From a bacterium (lineage in GTDB: Bacteria; Vulcanimicrobiota; Xenobia; Xenobiales; JADMJV01), in NCBI GenBank assembly GCA_018780265.1, contig JADMJV010000013.1, forward strand, positions 31,037-95,036: 64,000 nt of DNA, written 5' to 3'. Of the stretch, positions 1 to 8,445 are shown in pieces; within the stretch, counting starts at the first letter, position 1, and every line of letters starts with the position of its first letter. The translations under genes and the position numbers were made by a program. The notes under the pieces were generated by a model, which was not told where the DNA came from, did not search any database, and worked only from the letters and a program-made list of their open reading frames with translations.

Positions 1-1
1 G

Positions 2-583
2 GAATGGGCCGAGCGTTTTCGCTCCAAGGGGCTGCCCATCGTGGGTGACGATATCAAGTCCCAGCTGGGTGCGACCATTGTGCACCGCACCCTGGCCCAA
101 CTCTTCGCCGACCGTGGCATCACCGTCAAGCGCAGCTACCAGTTGAACACCGGTGGCAACACCGACTTTTTGAACATGCTCAGGCAGGAACGTCTTAAGT
201 CCAAGCGCATTTCAAAGACCGAGGCGGTCTCTTCGGCCTTGCCCGACAACAAGTCGCAACTGCACATCGGTCCGTCCGACTACGTGCCCTGGCTGCAGGA
301 CAACAAGTGCTGCTTCTTGCGCATCGAAGGCGAAGGCTTTGCCGGTCAGCCCATCGAGCTCGAACTTCGCCTCTCGGTGATGGATTCGCCCAACAGCGCC
401 GGTTGCGCGATGGACGCCATTCGCTACTGCGCGGCCGCCCGCGACCGCGGACTGGGTGGACCGCTCGAAGCGCCGTCGGCCTTCTTTATGAAGCGTCCGC
501 CCGTGCAACTCACGCTGGAGGCTGCTCAGGCCGGTATGGAAACGCTGCTCCATCTGCCTGTGCTCAGCCCCGCCAAGGCTTAA
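2..583 (+). CDS. ino1: Inositol-3-phosphate synthase, 5'-truncated by window
   Basis: C-terminal part of myo-inositol-1-phosphate synthase, which isomerises glucose-6-phosphate to inositol-3-phosphate using NAD. The frame is open from base 2, so the true start lies upstream of the window. A GTG at 41 falls inside the conserved GDDIKSQLGATIVHR segment and is not a start. Further family signatures are the NTGGNTDFLNM stretch and the SAGCAMDAIRYC-like C-terminal segment with a conserved Asn/Asp pattern. An inositol monophosphatase lies 2 kb away (2413-3168), so the two steps from glucose-6-phosphate to free inositol are nearly adjacent. The stop overlaps the convergent TPR gene by 4 bases. Family assignment is very secure. 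Confidence 0.93.
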   Translation, partial: EWAERFRSKGLPIVGDDIKSQLGATIVHRTLAQLFADRGITVKRSYQLNTGGNTDFLNMLRQERLKSKRISKTEAVSSALPDNKSQLHIGPSDYVPWLQDNKCCFLRIEGEGFAGQPIELELRLSVMDSPNSAGCAMDAIRYCAAARDRGLGGPLEAPSAFFMKRPPVQLTLEAAQAGMETLLHLPVLSPAKA

Positions 584-1233
584 GGACACAAGGGACAGGG
601 CCGGGCGTGCCAGGGGGCCGCTCCGGCCTTGCCCACTATCGGCTGGCCTTTCAACTTGACGGAGTGAACCTGCAGTAAAGCCTGGATGGACTCATTTCCG
701 CTGCTGTCTGGATAGGCACTCTGGGCCTCGGTAATGTTGCCGGCACCAAACTGGGCGCACGATTTGAGGTCCTGGGCCAGTTCGTATTCTTGGTCCCAAG
801 GGTAGAAAAGCTCCTTGGCTCTGTCCGCGTCCTTGCAGGCTTTGTCCCACTGCTTTTGGGCCACGTAAAGACGTCCTCGCTCCAGACACAGACGGCCCAA
901 ACGTTGGCCATACATGACGGCGGCAAATTCGCCATCGGCTTTGAGACCGCGGTCAAAAAGTTCTTGGGCCTTGGCCGCATCACCGCGGCGAAGATAGACC
1001 ATTCCCAGATAGCGTAAGGCCATAAGCTCTCCAGGTTCGCGGCTTAAAACCTGATTGCAGGTCAACAGGCAGCGGTCCAGATCTCCTTTCGCCCAGTCTC
1101 GTTCCAGTTGTCGGCAGGTTTCGGCGTAGCTGGGGTCCTCGGCGGGGGGCTGTTGGGGCCTATACAGGTAAGCCAGTCCAGAGACCAGCGCCAGCAAGAA
1201 GAGCAATTCAAAAAGATGGCGAGAGCTGCGCAT
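580..1233 (-). CDS. Membrane-anchored TPR protein
   Basis: 217-residue protein of unknown specific role. The start at 1233 gives an N-terminal hydrophobic segment (LFELLFLLALVSGLAYL, about residues 7-23) acting as a membrane anchor or uncleaved signal. Tetratricopeptide-like helical pairs follow: about residues 35-65 (CRQLERDWAKGDLDRC), 68-100 (ALRYLGMVYLRRGDAAKAQELFDRGL) and 110-150. An earlier in-frame start at 1290 would leave only 18 bases to the divergent tyrA and put 19 polar residues before the anchor, so it is less likely. TPR proteins usually scaffold protein complexes; no partner can be inferred here. Confidence 0.75.
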   Translation of the reverse strand: MRSSRHLFELLFLLALVSGLAYLYRPQQPPAEDPSYAETCRQLERDWAKGDLDRCLLTCNQVLSREPGELMALRYLGMVYLRRGDAAKAQELFDRGLKADGEFAAVMYGQRLGRLCLERGRLYVAQKQWDKACKDADRAKELFYPWDQEYELAQDLKSCAQFGAGNITEAQSAYPDSSGNESIQALLQVHSVKLKGQPIVGKAGAAPWHARPCPLCP

Positions 1234-1308
1234 AGTTACAGGGTAACCGAAGAGAGCTGAATCGGCAATGGAGGCTTTGCCGACCTGCACAGCAAAATCC
1301 CGAGCACC

Positions 1309-2394
1309 ATGAGCGACCCGCAGCAGGATCTGGATACCTTACGCCAGCGCGTGGCCCAACTGGACCGCGAAATTTTGGAGAAAATCGCCGAACGCCTGCG
1401 CACCAGTCGCAGTATCGGTGAGGCCAAGCGGCGAGCCCAATTGCCCATTCGCGATTTCCGCGTGGAGGCCAGCGTAATGCAACGGGCCCGCACGGCCGCC
1501 CGCGAGTTGGGTTTTGACCCTGCCCTGGCCGAATCGGTGCTGGAATCGCTGATCGAAGCCGCCGTGCGCACTCAGGTTGAGAGCCAGCCCATAACTCAGC
1601 AGGGGGGTCATCAGCACATCTTGATTGTGGGCGGGGCCGGACGCATGGGGCGCTGGCTGCGCCAGTTTTTAGAGGGGCAGGGGCATACCGTTGAGACCTG
1701 TGACCCGGTGGACGGAGACTTTGCCAGCCTGGCTCAGGCCCAACAGCGTAACTGGGATACGGTGGTTCTTTCGACCCCGCTGGCTCTGCTGCCAGAGACG
1801 CTGCACGAGGCGCTGGAGCTGCCCGGCAAGCCCTTGGTTTTTGATATCGGCTCCCTCAAAAGCCATCTGGTCCAGCCCTTGAGACAGGCTGCTCAGGCCG
1901 GTCATCGGGTAGCCAGCCTTCACCCAATGTTTGCCCCTGGCACGGTGGTTCTGACGGGGCGCACTGTTTTGGTGTGTGACGCGGGCCAGGCGGATGCCAC
2001 CGAGCAGGCTTGCCGACTTTTCCGCGATACCGCCGTCAGCCTGTGCCCCATCCCCCTTGAGCAGCACGATCAGGTCATGGGCGGCCTGTTGGGTTTGAGT
2101 CACACCGTCAATCTGCTCTTTGGCCAGGCTCTGCAACGACTGGGGCTCAGCTTTGAAAAGCTGGGCCCCATCGCCAGCACCACCTTTGCCAAGCAGGCCA
2201 GGACGGCGGCTGAAGTGGCCGCCGAAAACCCCGAACTCTACCACCAGATCCAGCACTTCAATCAGTGCACCCCTCAGGTCTACCAGGCCCTGGAGGAAGG
2301 TCTGGTGGCCATGCGTCAGGCCGCCCTGGACCCTGACGCGGAGACGTTCCTGAGCCTGATGGGGGAGTGCCGCCGCTACTTCTTTCCGGGTTAG
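1309..2394 (+). CDS. tyrA: Chorismate mutase / prephenate dehydrogenase (T-protein)
   Basis: 361-residue bifunctional enzyme for tyrosine biosynthesis. Residues 1-90 are an AroQ-type chorismate mutase (LRQRVAQLDREILEKIAERL, then RxSRSIGEAK), converting chorismate to prephenate. From about residue 103 a Rossmann domain begins with ILIVGGAGRMGRWL, followed by the prephenate dehydrogenase motifs DIGSLKS and HPMFAPG and the helical dimerisation C-terminus. Order and length match the enterobacterial TyrA fusion. It reads away from the divergent TPR gene. Tyrosine feedback is usual in the family but cannot be seen in the sequence. Confidence 0.93.
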   Translation: MSDPQQDLDTLRQRVAQLDREILEKIAERLRTSRSIGEAKRRAQLPIRDFRVEASVMQRARTAARELGFDPALAESVLESLIEAAVRTQVESQPITQQGGHQHILIVGGAGRMGRWLRQFLEGQGHTVETCDPVDGDFASLAQAQQRNWDTVVLSTPLALLPETLHEALELPGKPLVFDIGSLKSHLVQPLRQAAQAGHRVASLHPMFAPGTVVLTGRTVLVCDAGQADATEQACRLFRDTAVSLCPIPLEQHDQVMGGLLGLSHTVNLLFGQALQRLGLSFEKLGPIASTTFAKQARTAAEVAAENPELYHQIQHFNQCTPQVYQALEEGLVAMRQAALDPDAETFLSLMGECRRYFFPG

Positions 2395-2412
2395 AGGCCC
2401 GGCCGCTTGCCG

Positions 2413-3168
2413 TTAACAAACGGGGAGTTGCGGGGCCAGCACCTCGGCCAGACGGGGATTGGCCGCCAGGTAGTTGGCCGAGCGCAGATCCGCCTGTCGA
2501 CCACGCAGGTCCCAAACCACGCCCTCGGCCTCTCGCACCAAAAGCATCCCGGCGGCCACGTCCCAGGGCTTGAGGTCGACCTCCCAAAAGGCATCCAGAC
2601 GTCCGCAAGCCACATAGGCCAGGTCGAGAGATGCACAGCCACTGACACGCAGGCCATGGGATTGGGCTTGCAGGGCCTGACAAGACTGCCACTGGCTGGT
2701 CGGCTCGGGGGCAAATCCGGTGGCCAGCAGGGCCTGGGCGACACGTTCACAGGCGCTGACCTGCAGGCGGCGCGAACCGCACCAGGCTCCCTCGCCCCGT
2801 TGGGCCCAAAAAGTCTCTTTGAGGTAAGGATCATGGACCACAGCCAGATGGGCCACGCCCTCGCGGTAAAGCGCCAGTGAAATGGCCGAACGGGGCCAAC
2901 CGTGAATAAAATTGGTGGTCCCGTCGAGAGGGTCGAGCCACCAGGTCCACTCCGACTCGCTGCCGCCCTCCTCTTCTCCCATTAATTGGCTGCCCGGCAC
3001 CAAGTCGGTAAGGTAGCCACGAAAATTGCGCTCTATCTGCACATCCACGTCAGTAACCAGACCGGCGCCCGCCTTTTCTCGGACTTCGAAGGAGCGTGTC
3101 TCGAGCAACAGGTGTCCCTGCTGGCTTACAAAACCGAAGAGATCGGTTACATGGAGCGGCGCAGGCAA
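2413..3168 (-). CDS. suhB: Inositol-1-monophosphatase family protein
   Basis: 251-residue Mg-dependent phosphatase of the IMPase/SuhB fold. Metal-binding motifs are intact: GEEE at 64-67, DPLDGTTNF at 79-87, and WDVAAG near residue 202. It probably hydrolyses inositol phosphate to inositol, which fits the inositol-phosphate synthase at the left edge of the window. Related members act on other sugar phosphates or PAP, so the substrate is inferred. The stop is convergent with tyrA, with 18 bases between. The start overlaps the C-terminus of the upstream double-GNAT gene (stop at 3147), suggesting a two-gene operon. The symbol denotes the family. Confidence 0.88.
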   Translation of the reverse strand: MPAPLHVTDLFGFVSQQGHLLLETRSFEVREKAGAGLVTDVDVQIERNFRGYLTDLVPGSQLMGEEEGGSESEWTWWLDPLDGTTNFIHGWPRSAISLALYREGVAHLAVVHDPYLKETFWAQRGEGAWCGSRRLQVSACERVAQALLATGFAPEPTSQWQSCQALQAQSHGLRVSGCASLDLAYVACGRLDAFWEVDLKPWDVAAGMLLVREAEGVVWDLRGRQADLRSANYLAANPRLAEVLAPQLPVC

Positions 3169-4001
3169 CGGTCTCTCCCAACCTCGGCGAAGCCGAGCTT
3201 ATGATAAAGTCCCAGCGCCTCGGGGCGAGTGTCATCGCAATATCCCCAGGCCGCTTCTTTGCAGCGGGAGAGGGCAAACTGGAGCAGTCGTCGTCCCATG
3301 CCGCAGCCACGACATTGGGGGTCCAGGGCAAACATGAAAATCTCGTCCCTTTTGAGCCACGCATAACCACGCAACTGACCGTCATGGTGGAGCAGCCAAA
3401 AATTTTGTGCCGGCGTATCCGGTTGCTGCAATTGGCTCAACAGGCGGTGTTCACTCCAGGCGCGCGCCGGATCGCTCTGCAAACCGGTATGTAGTGCGTG
3501 CCAGGCCGGTAAATCCTCCTTGCGAAAGGAGCGCACCTGCCAACCGCCTGGCCATTCGGGCGCCGGCGGAGGGGGTCCTTGGCGACGCAGGGAGTATAGG
3601 ACCCGATGAGTTTTAAAGTGAGCTCTCTCCAGCCAGACAACTACCCGCGGGCGATCCCCATAGGCCCACACCTCCAGGCAGCCTTGGGCCTGCTGCAAGG
3701 AGGCCTGCAACAGCCATTGCCCCCAACCCTGACCGCGACACTGGGGATGCACCAGCAACTCGAGTTGATTGGGGCCCATCTGCACATAGGCCCGGCCCTC
3801 CTGATCCAGCCAGGCCCGAGCCAGTCCGCCCTGAACGGCCTGAATCAAGCCGTCATCCAGGTTGCGGCACTGATCTACCTGATAGCATTGCTCCGATAAA
3901 GTGCGAATCGCGGAGAGATTGGGCCGGTCTTGCCAGGAGAAAGTCTCCTCGAAAGGAACCCGCCCTGGCGTGTGGCGCTGGTACGAGAAACTGGGGGACA
4001 T
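3147..4001 (-). CDS. Tandem GNAT-domain acetyltransferase
   Basis: 284-residue protein with two GNAT acetyltransferase domains. The first acetyl-CoA loop is near residues 85-105 (HPQCRGQGWGQWLL) and the second near 225-250 (DPQCRGCGMGRRLL, then ALGLYHKLGFAEVG). Both carry the Q/RxxGxG/A acetyl-CoA signature, resembling MshD-type double-GNAT proteins. I chose the start at 4001 because GGGAGGGA lies just upstream. An earlier frame start at 4088 would overlap the divergent gene heavily. It sits upstream of the IMPase gene and overlaps it by 22 bases. Substrate unknown; mycothiol synthase is only a superficial comparison. Confidence 0.82.
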   Translation of the reverse strand: MSPSFSYQRHTPGRVPFEETFSWQDRPNLSAIRTLSEQCYQVDQCRNLDDGLIQAVQGGLARAWLDQEGRAYVQMGPNQLELLVHPQCRGQGWGQWLLQASLQQAQGCLEVWAYGDRPRVVVWLERAHFKTHRVLYSLRRQGPPPPAPEWPGGWQVRSFRKEDLPAWHALHTGLQSDPARAWSEHRLLSQLQQPDTPAQNFWLLHHDGQLRGYAWLKRDEIFMFALDPQCRGCGMGRRLLQFALSRCKEAAWGYCDDTRPEALGLYHKLGFAEVGRDRCLRRSM

Positions 4002-4029
4002 CGATCCCTCCCTCTGGATGAAAAGGGTT

Positions 4030-4878
4030 ATGGACCACCCACGGCCCAGCCCTTTTCTAACCTGCACTTTTTTGCAACCCTGGGCCAAGTCCTTTGCGGG
4101 CCAGCTGCGTCTGGGCTGCTGGCAAGAGCGCGAACTGATTCTGCTTCACAAAACCGACACCCACTGGGAACTGCTGGGTGGTCAGGATGTGGCCGACCGG
4201 CTGGACGGCCTGGGCAGCAGCGCCGAGTTTTGGAGCGCTTTGCGTCTCGAAGCCTCGGGTTGGGAGGCACCGGTTTCCTTTCCCAACCTGGGCCCAGACT
4301 CATGGGCTTTGGCTCATCGTCAACCTCAGGACCGCCTGGAGGTTACCGACCAATCCCCCTACGTCACCCTGCATGGCAGTTTTGAGAGCTATCTGGAGGG
4401 ATTGACCAAGAAACAGCGCCACGAACTGCGCCGCAAAATGCGACGCGCTGAAAGGCTGTGTGAACACGGCCTACACGTGACCCACGACGACGACCTGGAG
4501 ACCTTTTTGCGGCTACATCGCCTGAGTTCTCCCGAGAAGGCCGAATTTATGGTCAAATCCGAGGCCTTTTTTCGCGACCTCACCGATTCGCTGCGCCAGG
4601 CGGACATGCTCCGCTTGAGTACCCTGTGGGACGGCAGCACGCCCATGGCCAGCATGTATCAAATCCGATTTGCCGGCTCCATCCATCTTTACAACTCGGG
4701 CTATCATCCCGACTACGCCGCCCTGGCTCCGGGCCTGGTTTTGTTGGGTTTTTGCCTCAAGAAGGCCTGTCTGGACGGGGTCCGTGAGTTTGATTTCCTG
4801 CGCGGCACCGAACGCTATAAGTACGACCTGGGCGGAGTAGACCGGCCGGTTTATCGGCTGACATGGGAGAAGCCTTGA
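4030..4878 (+). CDS. FemAB/CelD-like GNAT acyltransferase
   Basis: 282-residue protein of the Acetyltransf_6 (BioF2-like, CelD/FemAB) GNAT family often found with exopolysaccharide or envelope glycan genes. Characteristic segments are SYLEGLTKKQRHELRRKMR (about residues 120-138) and, towards the C-terminus, an FDFLRGTERYKYD-like motif that closes the GNAT fold. The start at 4030 follows an AAAAGGG sequence; a start at 4018 is possible. The downstream glycosyltransferase overlaps its 3' end by 16 bases, so the two are probably co-translated and modify the same glycan. Divergent from the double-GNAT gene. Acyl donor and acceptor unknown. Confidence 0.8.
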   Translation: MDHPRPSPFLTCTFLQPWAKSFAGQLRLGCWQERELILLHKTDTHWELLGGQDVADRLDGLGSSAEFWSALRLEASGWEAPVSFPNLGPDSWALAHRQPQDRLEVTDQSPYVTLHGSFESYLEGLTKKQRHELRRKMRRAERLCEHGLHVTHDDDLETFLRLHRLSSPEKAEFMVKSEAFFRDLTDSLRQADMLRLSTLWDGSTPMASMYQIRFAGSIHLYNSGYHPDYAALAPGLVLLGFCLKKACLDGVREFDFLRGTERYKYDLGGVDRPVYRLTWEKP

Positions 4879-5897
4879 GGCACCTGCTGCTCAGCTACCA
4901 TACCTGCCCCACCGAACAGCCGGGTCAGCACCTGGCGGGTGGCATGAACGTATTGCTGACTGGCTATTTAAGCCACACCCAGGTGCCCACCGAGGTGGTT
5001 ACGCGCAGTTTTGGCGACTATGAGCGAGAGCAACTCTCTCCTTGGGTTACCGTGCACCGGCTGCCCTGCCAGGCCAGGCTGCCCTGGACCCGCGAAACTG
5101 CCTGGCAGTGCCTGCCTCACTTTGAGCAAGTCCTGCAAGATTGGCTGGTGGGGCGCGATTTTGAGGTGGCCACCGCCCACTATTGGATGTCGGCCGCTTT
5201 GTTGCAGTCATTGAAACTTCCCGGGGGCATTATGTTTCACACATTGCAAGCCCAGAAAGGCAGTCCGCGCAACCACCTGGAGAACACCCGACTGGACTGG
5301 GAATCGCGCTTGATCGACCAATATCCAACCGCCTATCTGCACTGGCACGATCTTAACAACGCCCGGGGCCACTATCCCTGCCTGCGCGGAACGGTTGTGC
5401 GCGCCGGCGTCTCGGTGCAGAGCCATCAGCAGCCTCCGCCCGGGCCGCCCTTTATTTACGGCTGGGCGGCCCGCAACGACCCGATCAAAAATCTGGGCAC
5501 AGCTCTCGATTGGTTGGCGGGGCAGCCCACCGGCACTCAATTGAGAGTGGCCGGCATGGAAGGTCCCACCTCGCCCGCCAATGTGCACTATTTGGGACCG
5601 CTGCGGCACAAGCAAATGGGCGAATTCTATGGCAGCATTCACCAGTTGCTTAACCTGAGCGCCTATGAAACCTATGGTCTGAGCATTCTGGAGGCGTTGG
5701 CCTGCGGGGCCGCCGTGGGGGTGCGCGATGACAGCGACTGGGCTCGGCGTTTGCGCCGCCTGCACCTGCCCTACCAGCCTGGAACCGTTTTCAATGAAGC
5801 CCAAAAAGCTGTGGCTCGGGGCCTGGCCGAGGCCCACAGTTGGCGCCGCGCGCTGCCTCGCTGGGACAACTGGCTAACCCATCTCAGACGGGCATAA
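4863..5897 (+). CDS. GT-B family glycosyltransferase (GT4-like)
   Basis: 344-residue glycosyltransferase. The C-terminal half carries the GT4 retaining-transferase pattern: an N-terminal-to-core transition at FIYGWAARNDPIKN (about 198-211), then NLSAYETYGLSILEALACG (about 263-281), where the E-x7-E nucleotide-sugar site lies. The N-terminal half has the HxAGG-like loop (HLAGGMNV) typical of the acceptor domain. It overlaps the preceding acyltransferase gene by 16 bases, implying coupled translation and a joint role in cell-surface glycan assembly. Donor sugar not determinable. The next 850 bases downstream are gene-poor. Confidence 0.85.
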   Translation: MGEALRHLLLSYHTCPTEQPGQHLAGGMNVLLTGYLSHTQVPTEVVTRSFGDYEREQLSPWVTVHRLPCQARLPWTRETAWQCLPHFEQVLQDWLVGRDFEVATAHYWMSAALLQSLKLPGGIMFHTLQAQKGSPRNHLENTRLDWESRLIDQYPTAYLHWHDLNNARGHYPCLRGTVVRAGVSVQSHQQPPPGPPFIYGWAARNDPIKNLGTALDWLAGQPTGTQLRVAGMEGPTSPANVHYLGPLRHKQMGEFYGSIHQLLNLSAYETYGLSILEALACGAAVGVRDDSDWARRLRRLHLPYQPGTVFNEAQKAVARGLAEAHSWRRALPRWDNWLTHLRRA

Positions 5898-6279
5898 GGA
5901 CGCGGAAGCTAGTACCGTAGTTGGTCGGCGGCCATAGGCGCTGGCTTGATGCCAAAGGCCAGAGCGGTTTTATCCCATTCGGTAGAGAACGACCGTATCG
6001 TTGTCAGACTTTTCTGCCGTCCCCGCCTACAAGCATCACCCCTCCGTCCCTGCCCAGGTCCAGGCGGGTCAGAGAACTTGCTCCCCCTCGTCAGAACCAG
6101 GTTTCTATCGTCCTGCAGTCAGCCGATATTGCCCGTTGGGGGATAGCGGCAGTGAGGGAGCCTGGGCCGTGTGGGTGGCCCCGGTCAGACGACCCTCAGT
6201 TGACCCGGCGACGTCAGGGCTCCTCCTCGTAGCGAGAGTTGATCGGAACTCTCGTTGACGATACAGAGGCACCGGGCCA
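5898..6279. other. Gene-poor stretch
   Basis: No convincing coding sequence on either strand. The open frames here are short, rich in Arg/Pro/Ser, and lack ribosome binding sites or recognisable motifs. The region leads into the decayed macro-domain gene and marks the left edge of an accessory island extending to about 9.2 kb. Confidence 0.5.
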
Positions 6280-6642
6280 CACAAAGACACCCATCGGGTC
6301 TATCCGATTTCCGTCGGCAAGGGTGAACTGGGTGCGGCCAATGCTATGCCAAAGTTATTGCCCCGATTGCTGTTTGGTTCTGGAAGACCTCCAAGGAGTA
6401 GGCCGCAGTGGATACCGATTTGCTCTCAACTTCACCGCCCTCGGCACCAATGGAGGGATTGCTCCAGAGGTGGCCGCCCGGCTGATCTTGGAGGCCACTC
6501 GGGAGTGGTACCGCCAGAACAGCCAGGCGCGCCCTCTGCATGTCGCCTTCAATCCCCCCGCCAGCATGTTTACGAGGCCTTCAAAGAGGACTTCCGCCGA
6601 CAAAAACTGGATTTCCTGGAAATCGAGCGCGACCTTGCCTGA
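6280..6642 (+). pseudogene. Decayed macro-domain (ADP-ribose binding) gene
   Basis: Pieces of a macro-like domain lie in at least two frames. One frame reads GELGAANAM and neighbouring residues near 6330-6350. A second gives ALGTNGGIAPEVAARLILEA, which matches the GTGxGGxPxxxAA loop and helix of macro domains, at about 6440-6500. After a C homopolymer at about 6553-6558 the continuation HVYEAFKEDF is in a third phase, and restoring one C would rejoin the frames. The N-terminal half of the domain is absent or unrecognisable. Assignment rests on motif memory and should be tested by frameshift-aware search. A single sequencing error cannot explain all the breaks. Confidence 0.4.
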
Positions 6643-6769
6643 GAGAGGTCCCATTTAAACTGTGGCGCGGACGTGTGACTTTCCGGTCACCGCCGACACT
6701 GGCGTCACCAACGTGGAATTCCCTAACTTTCGCCACGATGAGGTCCGTCATCTCCTTGATAAGACCAGC

Positions 6770-7201
6770 TCACCGCTGGCGCAGGGGAAACTCGACTTGA
6801 ACCGCTTGAAATCGAAGAAAATCTAAATCATTGGTGCTCACAATGGCGCCACATTCGAGGGCAAGTGCTGCCAGCTTCGCATCAGACATCAATGGGCCGA
6901 CAACCTGTCCTTCCACAACGACCTGCCTGAAGAAAGCCCAAAAGTTCGCACCTGGAGAAATGGGTCTAACCTGGTCGTACTGAAACCAACTGTCGACGAT
7001 CTCTACAGCCTCTCCGGACGACAACGGGCGGCGCAGGGCGCGGTGAGTGCTGATACGCAGAAAGGCGGAGACAGTGAGCCAGGGGATTCCTATCAGGCGG
7101 TCGGCTTCAAGTTGTTGGGTCCACCAGTCCAAGGCCGCGCAATGGTATTCGGAAGTGCTGTCGTGGACGTAGAGAAGCAGGTTCGCATCAATCAGCTTCA
7201 A
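6770..7201 (-). CDS. vapC: VapC-type PIN-domain toxin
   Basis: 143-residue PIN-domain ribonuclease, the toxin of a type II toxin-antitoxin pair. The acidic residues expected for metal binding are visible: Asp5 in MKLIDANLLLY, a central Glu region around residue 66, Asp107 in MSDAKLAALAL, and Asp125 in TNDLDF. Length is normal for VapC. The ATG overlaps the stop of the antitoxin gene by 4 bases (ATGA), the usual coupled arrangement. PIN toxins typically cleave tRNA or rRNA; the target here is unknown. It appears intact although its neighbours on both sides are decayed, which is typical of a self-maintaining module. Confidence 0.88.
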   Translation of the reverse strand: MKLIDANLLLYVHDSTSEYHCAALDWWTQQLEADRLIGIPWLTVSAFLRISTHRALRRPLSSGEAVEIVDSWFQYDQVRPISPGANFWAFFRQVVVEGQVVGPLMSDAKLAALALECGAIVSTNDLDFLRFQAVQVEFPLRQR

Positions 7202-7446
7202 GGCTGGTGGAGAGGTCCTTCCAGTTGCTCCAAGAGTTCTCCAATGTTGTCGTAGCTCAGTCCCTCGGGTAGACCCATAGGGTAGGTCTTCAGCTGGACG
7301 CCGACTTTTTTCGCTTTCGAATGCCTGACCTGGACTCCCAGGCGCAATATCTCGTTCAACACCACTTTAAAGGGCTTCCTCAGTTGTCGGGCCTGCGTTT
7401 GGATCGCTAAATAGAGATCATCGTCAAGCGTGACGGTAGTTCGCAT
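7198..7446 (-). CDS. vapB: VapB-type ribbon-helix-helix antitoxin
   Basis: 82-residue antitoxin. The N-terminus MRTTVTLDDDLYLAIQTQAR is a ribbon-helix-helix strand plus helix A of the VapB/CopG class. The C-terminal tail, with short acidic and aromatic segments (LSYDNIGELLEQLEG), would wrap the toxin. It precedes vapC with a 4-base overlap. Two palindromes just upstream of the start (7454-7463 and 7475-7493) are good candidates for the autoregulatory operator, as RHH antitoxins usually repress their own promoter with toxin as co-repressor. Confidence 0.85.
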   Translation of the reverse strand: MRTTVTLDDDLYLAIQTQARQLRKPFKVVLNEILRLGVQVRHSKAKKVGVQLKTYPMGLPEGLSYDNIGELLEQLEGPLHQP

Positions 7447-7453
7447 GGCCCCA

Positions 7454-7493
7454 TGCTAGCATCCGTGCTTTGAGTCGTCAAATTTTGATGACA
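7454..7493 (-). promoter_or_regulatory. Candidate vapBC operator palindromes
   Basis: Immediately upstream of the vapB start (ATG at 7446-7444) lie a perfect 10-base palindrome ATGCTAGCAT (7454-7463) and an imperfect 19-base palindrome GTCGTCAAATTTTGATGAC (7475-7493). Position and symmetry fit binding sites for a dimeric ribbon-helix-helix repressor. Binding by VapB is inferred from the family. Confidence 0.5.
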
Positions 7494-7814
7494 ACAAGCA
7501 TCCAGTGGCGACCCCTCCAGCTGACCGTCGCCCAACTGCCGCCACAGACTGACATCCCGCTGTTTCTGCCGACAAAAGACTGGCCCTCGTGTTTGGGGGC
7601 AGAGGGCTGCTGAGTCATTCGGCCACCGATAGAGAGATGTTGGCGTCCTGTGGGGACTGTTCGGTTCAAACCCTGAAGTGGTTCCAGTCAGCCAGGAAGG
7701 GCGGGGATGCTATTGAGATGAGGGCTGATGGCCAATGGATGCCTCACTACCGGAAAATGACGCAAGCAACGTGAACCCTCTGTTTCGGGTTAGCCTGGCC
7801 TGCATTGCATCCTT

Positions 7815-8185
7815 TTATTTCGCACGATTGGCCTCGGGGTTGAGCCTGGCTCGCTCTCGGGCCCAGCGGAACAAAGCGGGGGCAATGTCCAGTCGCAGCA
7901 CGTTGTTGTCTTCGCCGGTCTTAGTGGTTTGCTTTCTGGGCGAAGTAAGTTCCTTGGTTGGAGTTAAACACCAAGCAGCCCGAGAGGCGGGAATGCTCCA
8001 GGCGGTAAGCTGCCCATAAACCGGCAGTCCGGAAAGGTTGCGGAATAGCCGCGCACAAAATCACTTTCCCCGAGCTGACTCCAGAGCAGGTGCATACCAC
8101 CCGCCTTTGACCTCCAGCACGATGAGCCCGCGAGGGTGGAGCAGAGAATCAGACCTGACCTCGATGGCCAGCGAGCTTAGCGGGG
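7815..8185 (-). pseudogene. Remnant resembling a NERD nuclease-domain gene
   Basis: On the minus strand, about 8170-8068 reads LLHPRGLIVLEVKGGWYA, closely resembling the core of the NERD (nuclease-related) domain, in which the GLIVLEVKGG strand supplies the catalytic E-x-K. The frame stops at about 8062. Further coding-like pieces continue in other frames to a TAA at 7815 (for example a Cys-containing segment near 7950 and an Ala/Arg-rich tail). No frame is open throughout. I read this as a decayed gene, with moderate confidence in the NERD match and low confidence in the exact limits. Confidence 0.32.
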
Positions 8186-8298
8186 GACAGAATCGAGGGG
8201 CACGGTGGGTATTGGCGCGGTGAACCGGCTTCCTGTTATCCGGTCAGGCTTTACGGGATGTCTCGATATCTCTCAGCCCCTTCACCTTGATTCTAGGC

Positions 8299-8324
8299 GC
8301 TCGTCGACCACGTCGTCGACGAGC
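8299..8324. repeat. Perfect 10-bp inverted repeat (hairpin or operator)
   Basis: GCTCGTCGAC (8299-8308) and GTCGACGAGC (8315-8324) are perfect inverted copies around a 6-base loop, about 120 bases upstream of the small hydrophobic-protein gene at 8446. There is no T-run, so a classical terminator is unlikely. A DNA-binding site or recombination site fits equally well. Confidence 0.45.
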
Positions 8325-8445
8325 AGAACCGGTAAGACGGGAAAGGGTTGATAAGGCACAGCGCAACGCGGACATCCAGGCCATATCCGATTTTTTTGAG
8401 GGGTCGTCGTTAAGTTAACAGAAAGATGAATTCGAGGAGCCTCCG

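Noticed and set aside
6662..6826. 54-codon GTG frame between the macro remnant and vapC
   Set aside because: Its 3' half is the complement of the vapC end; no ribosome binding site or homology.
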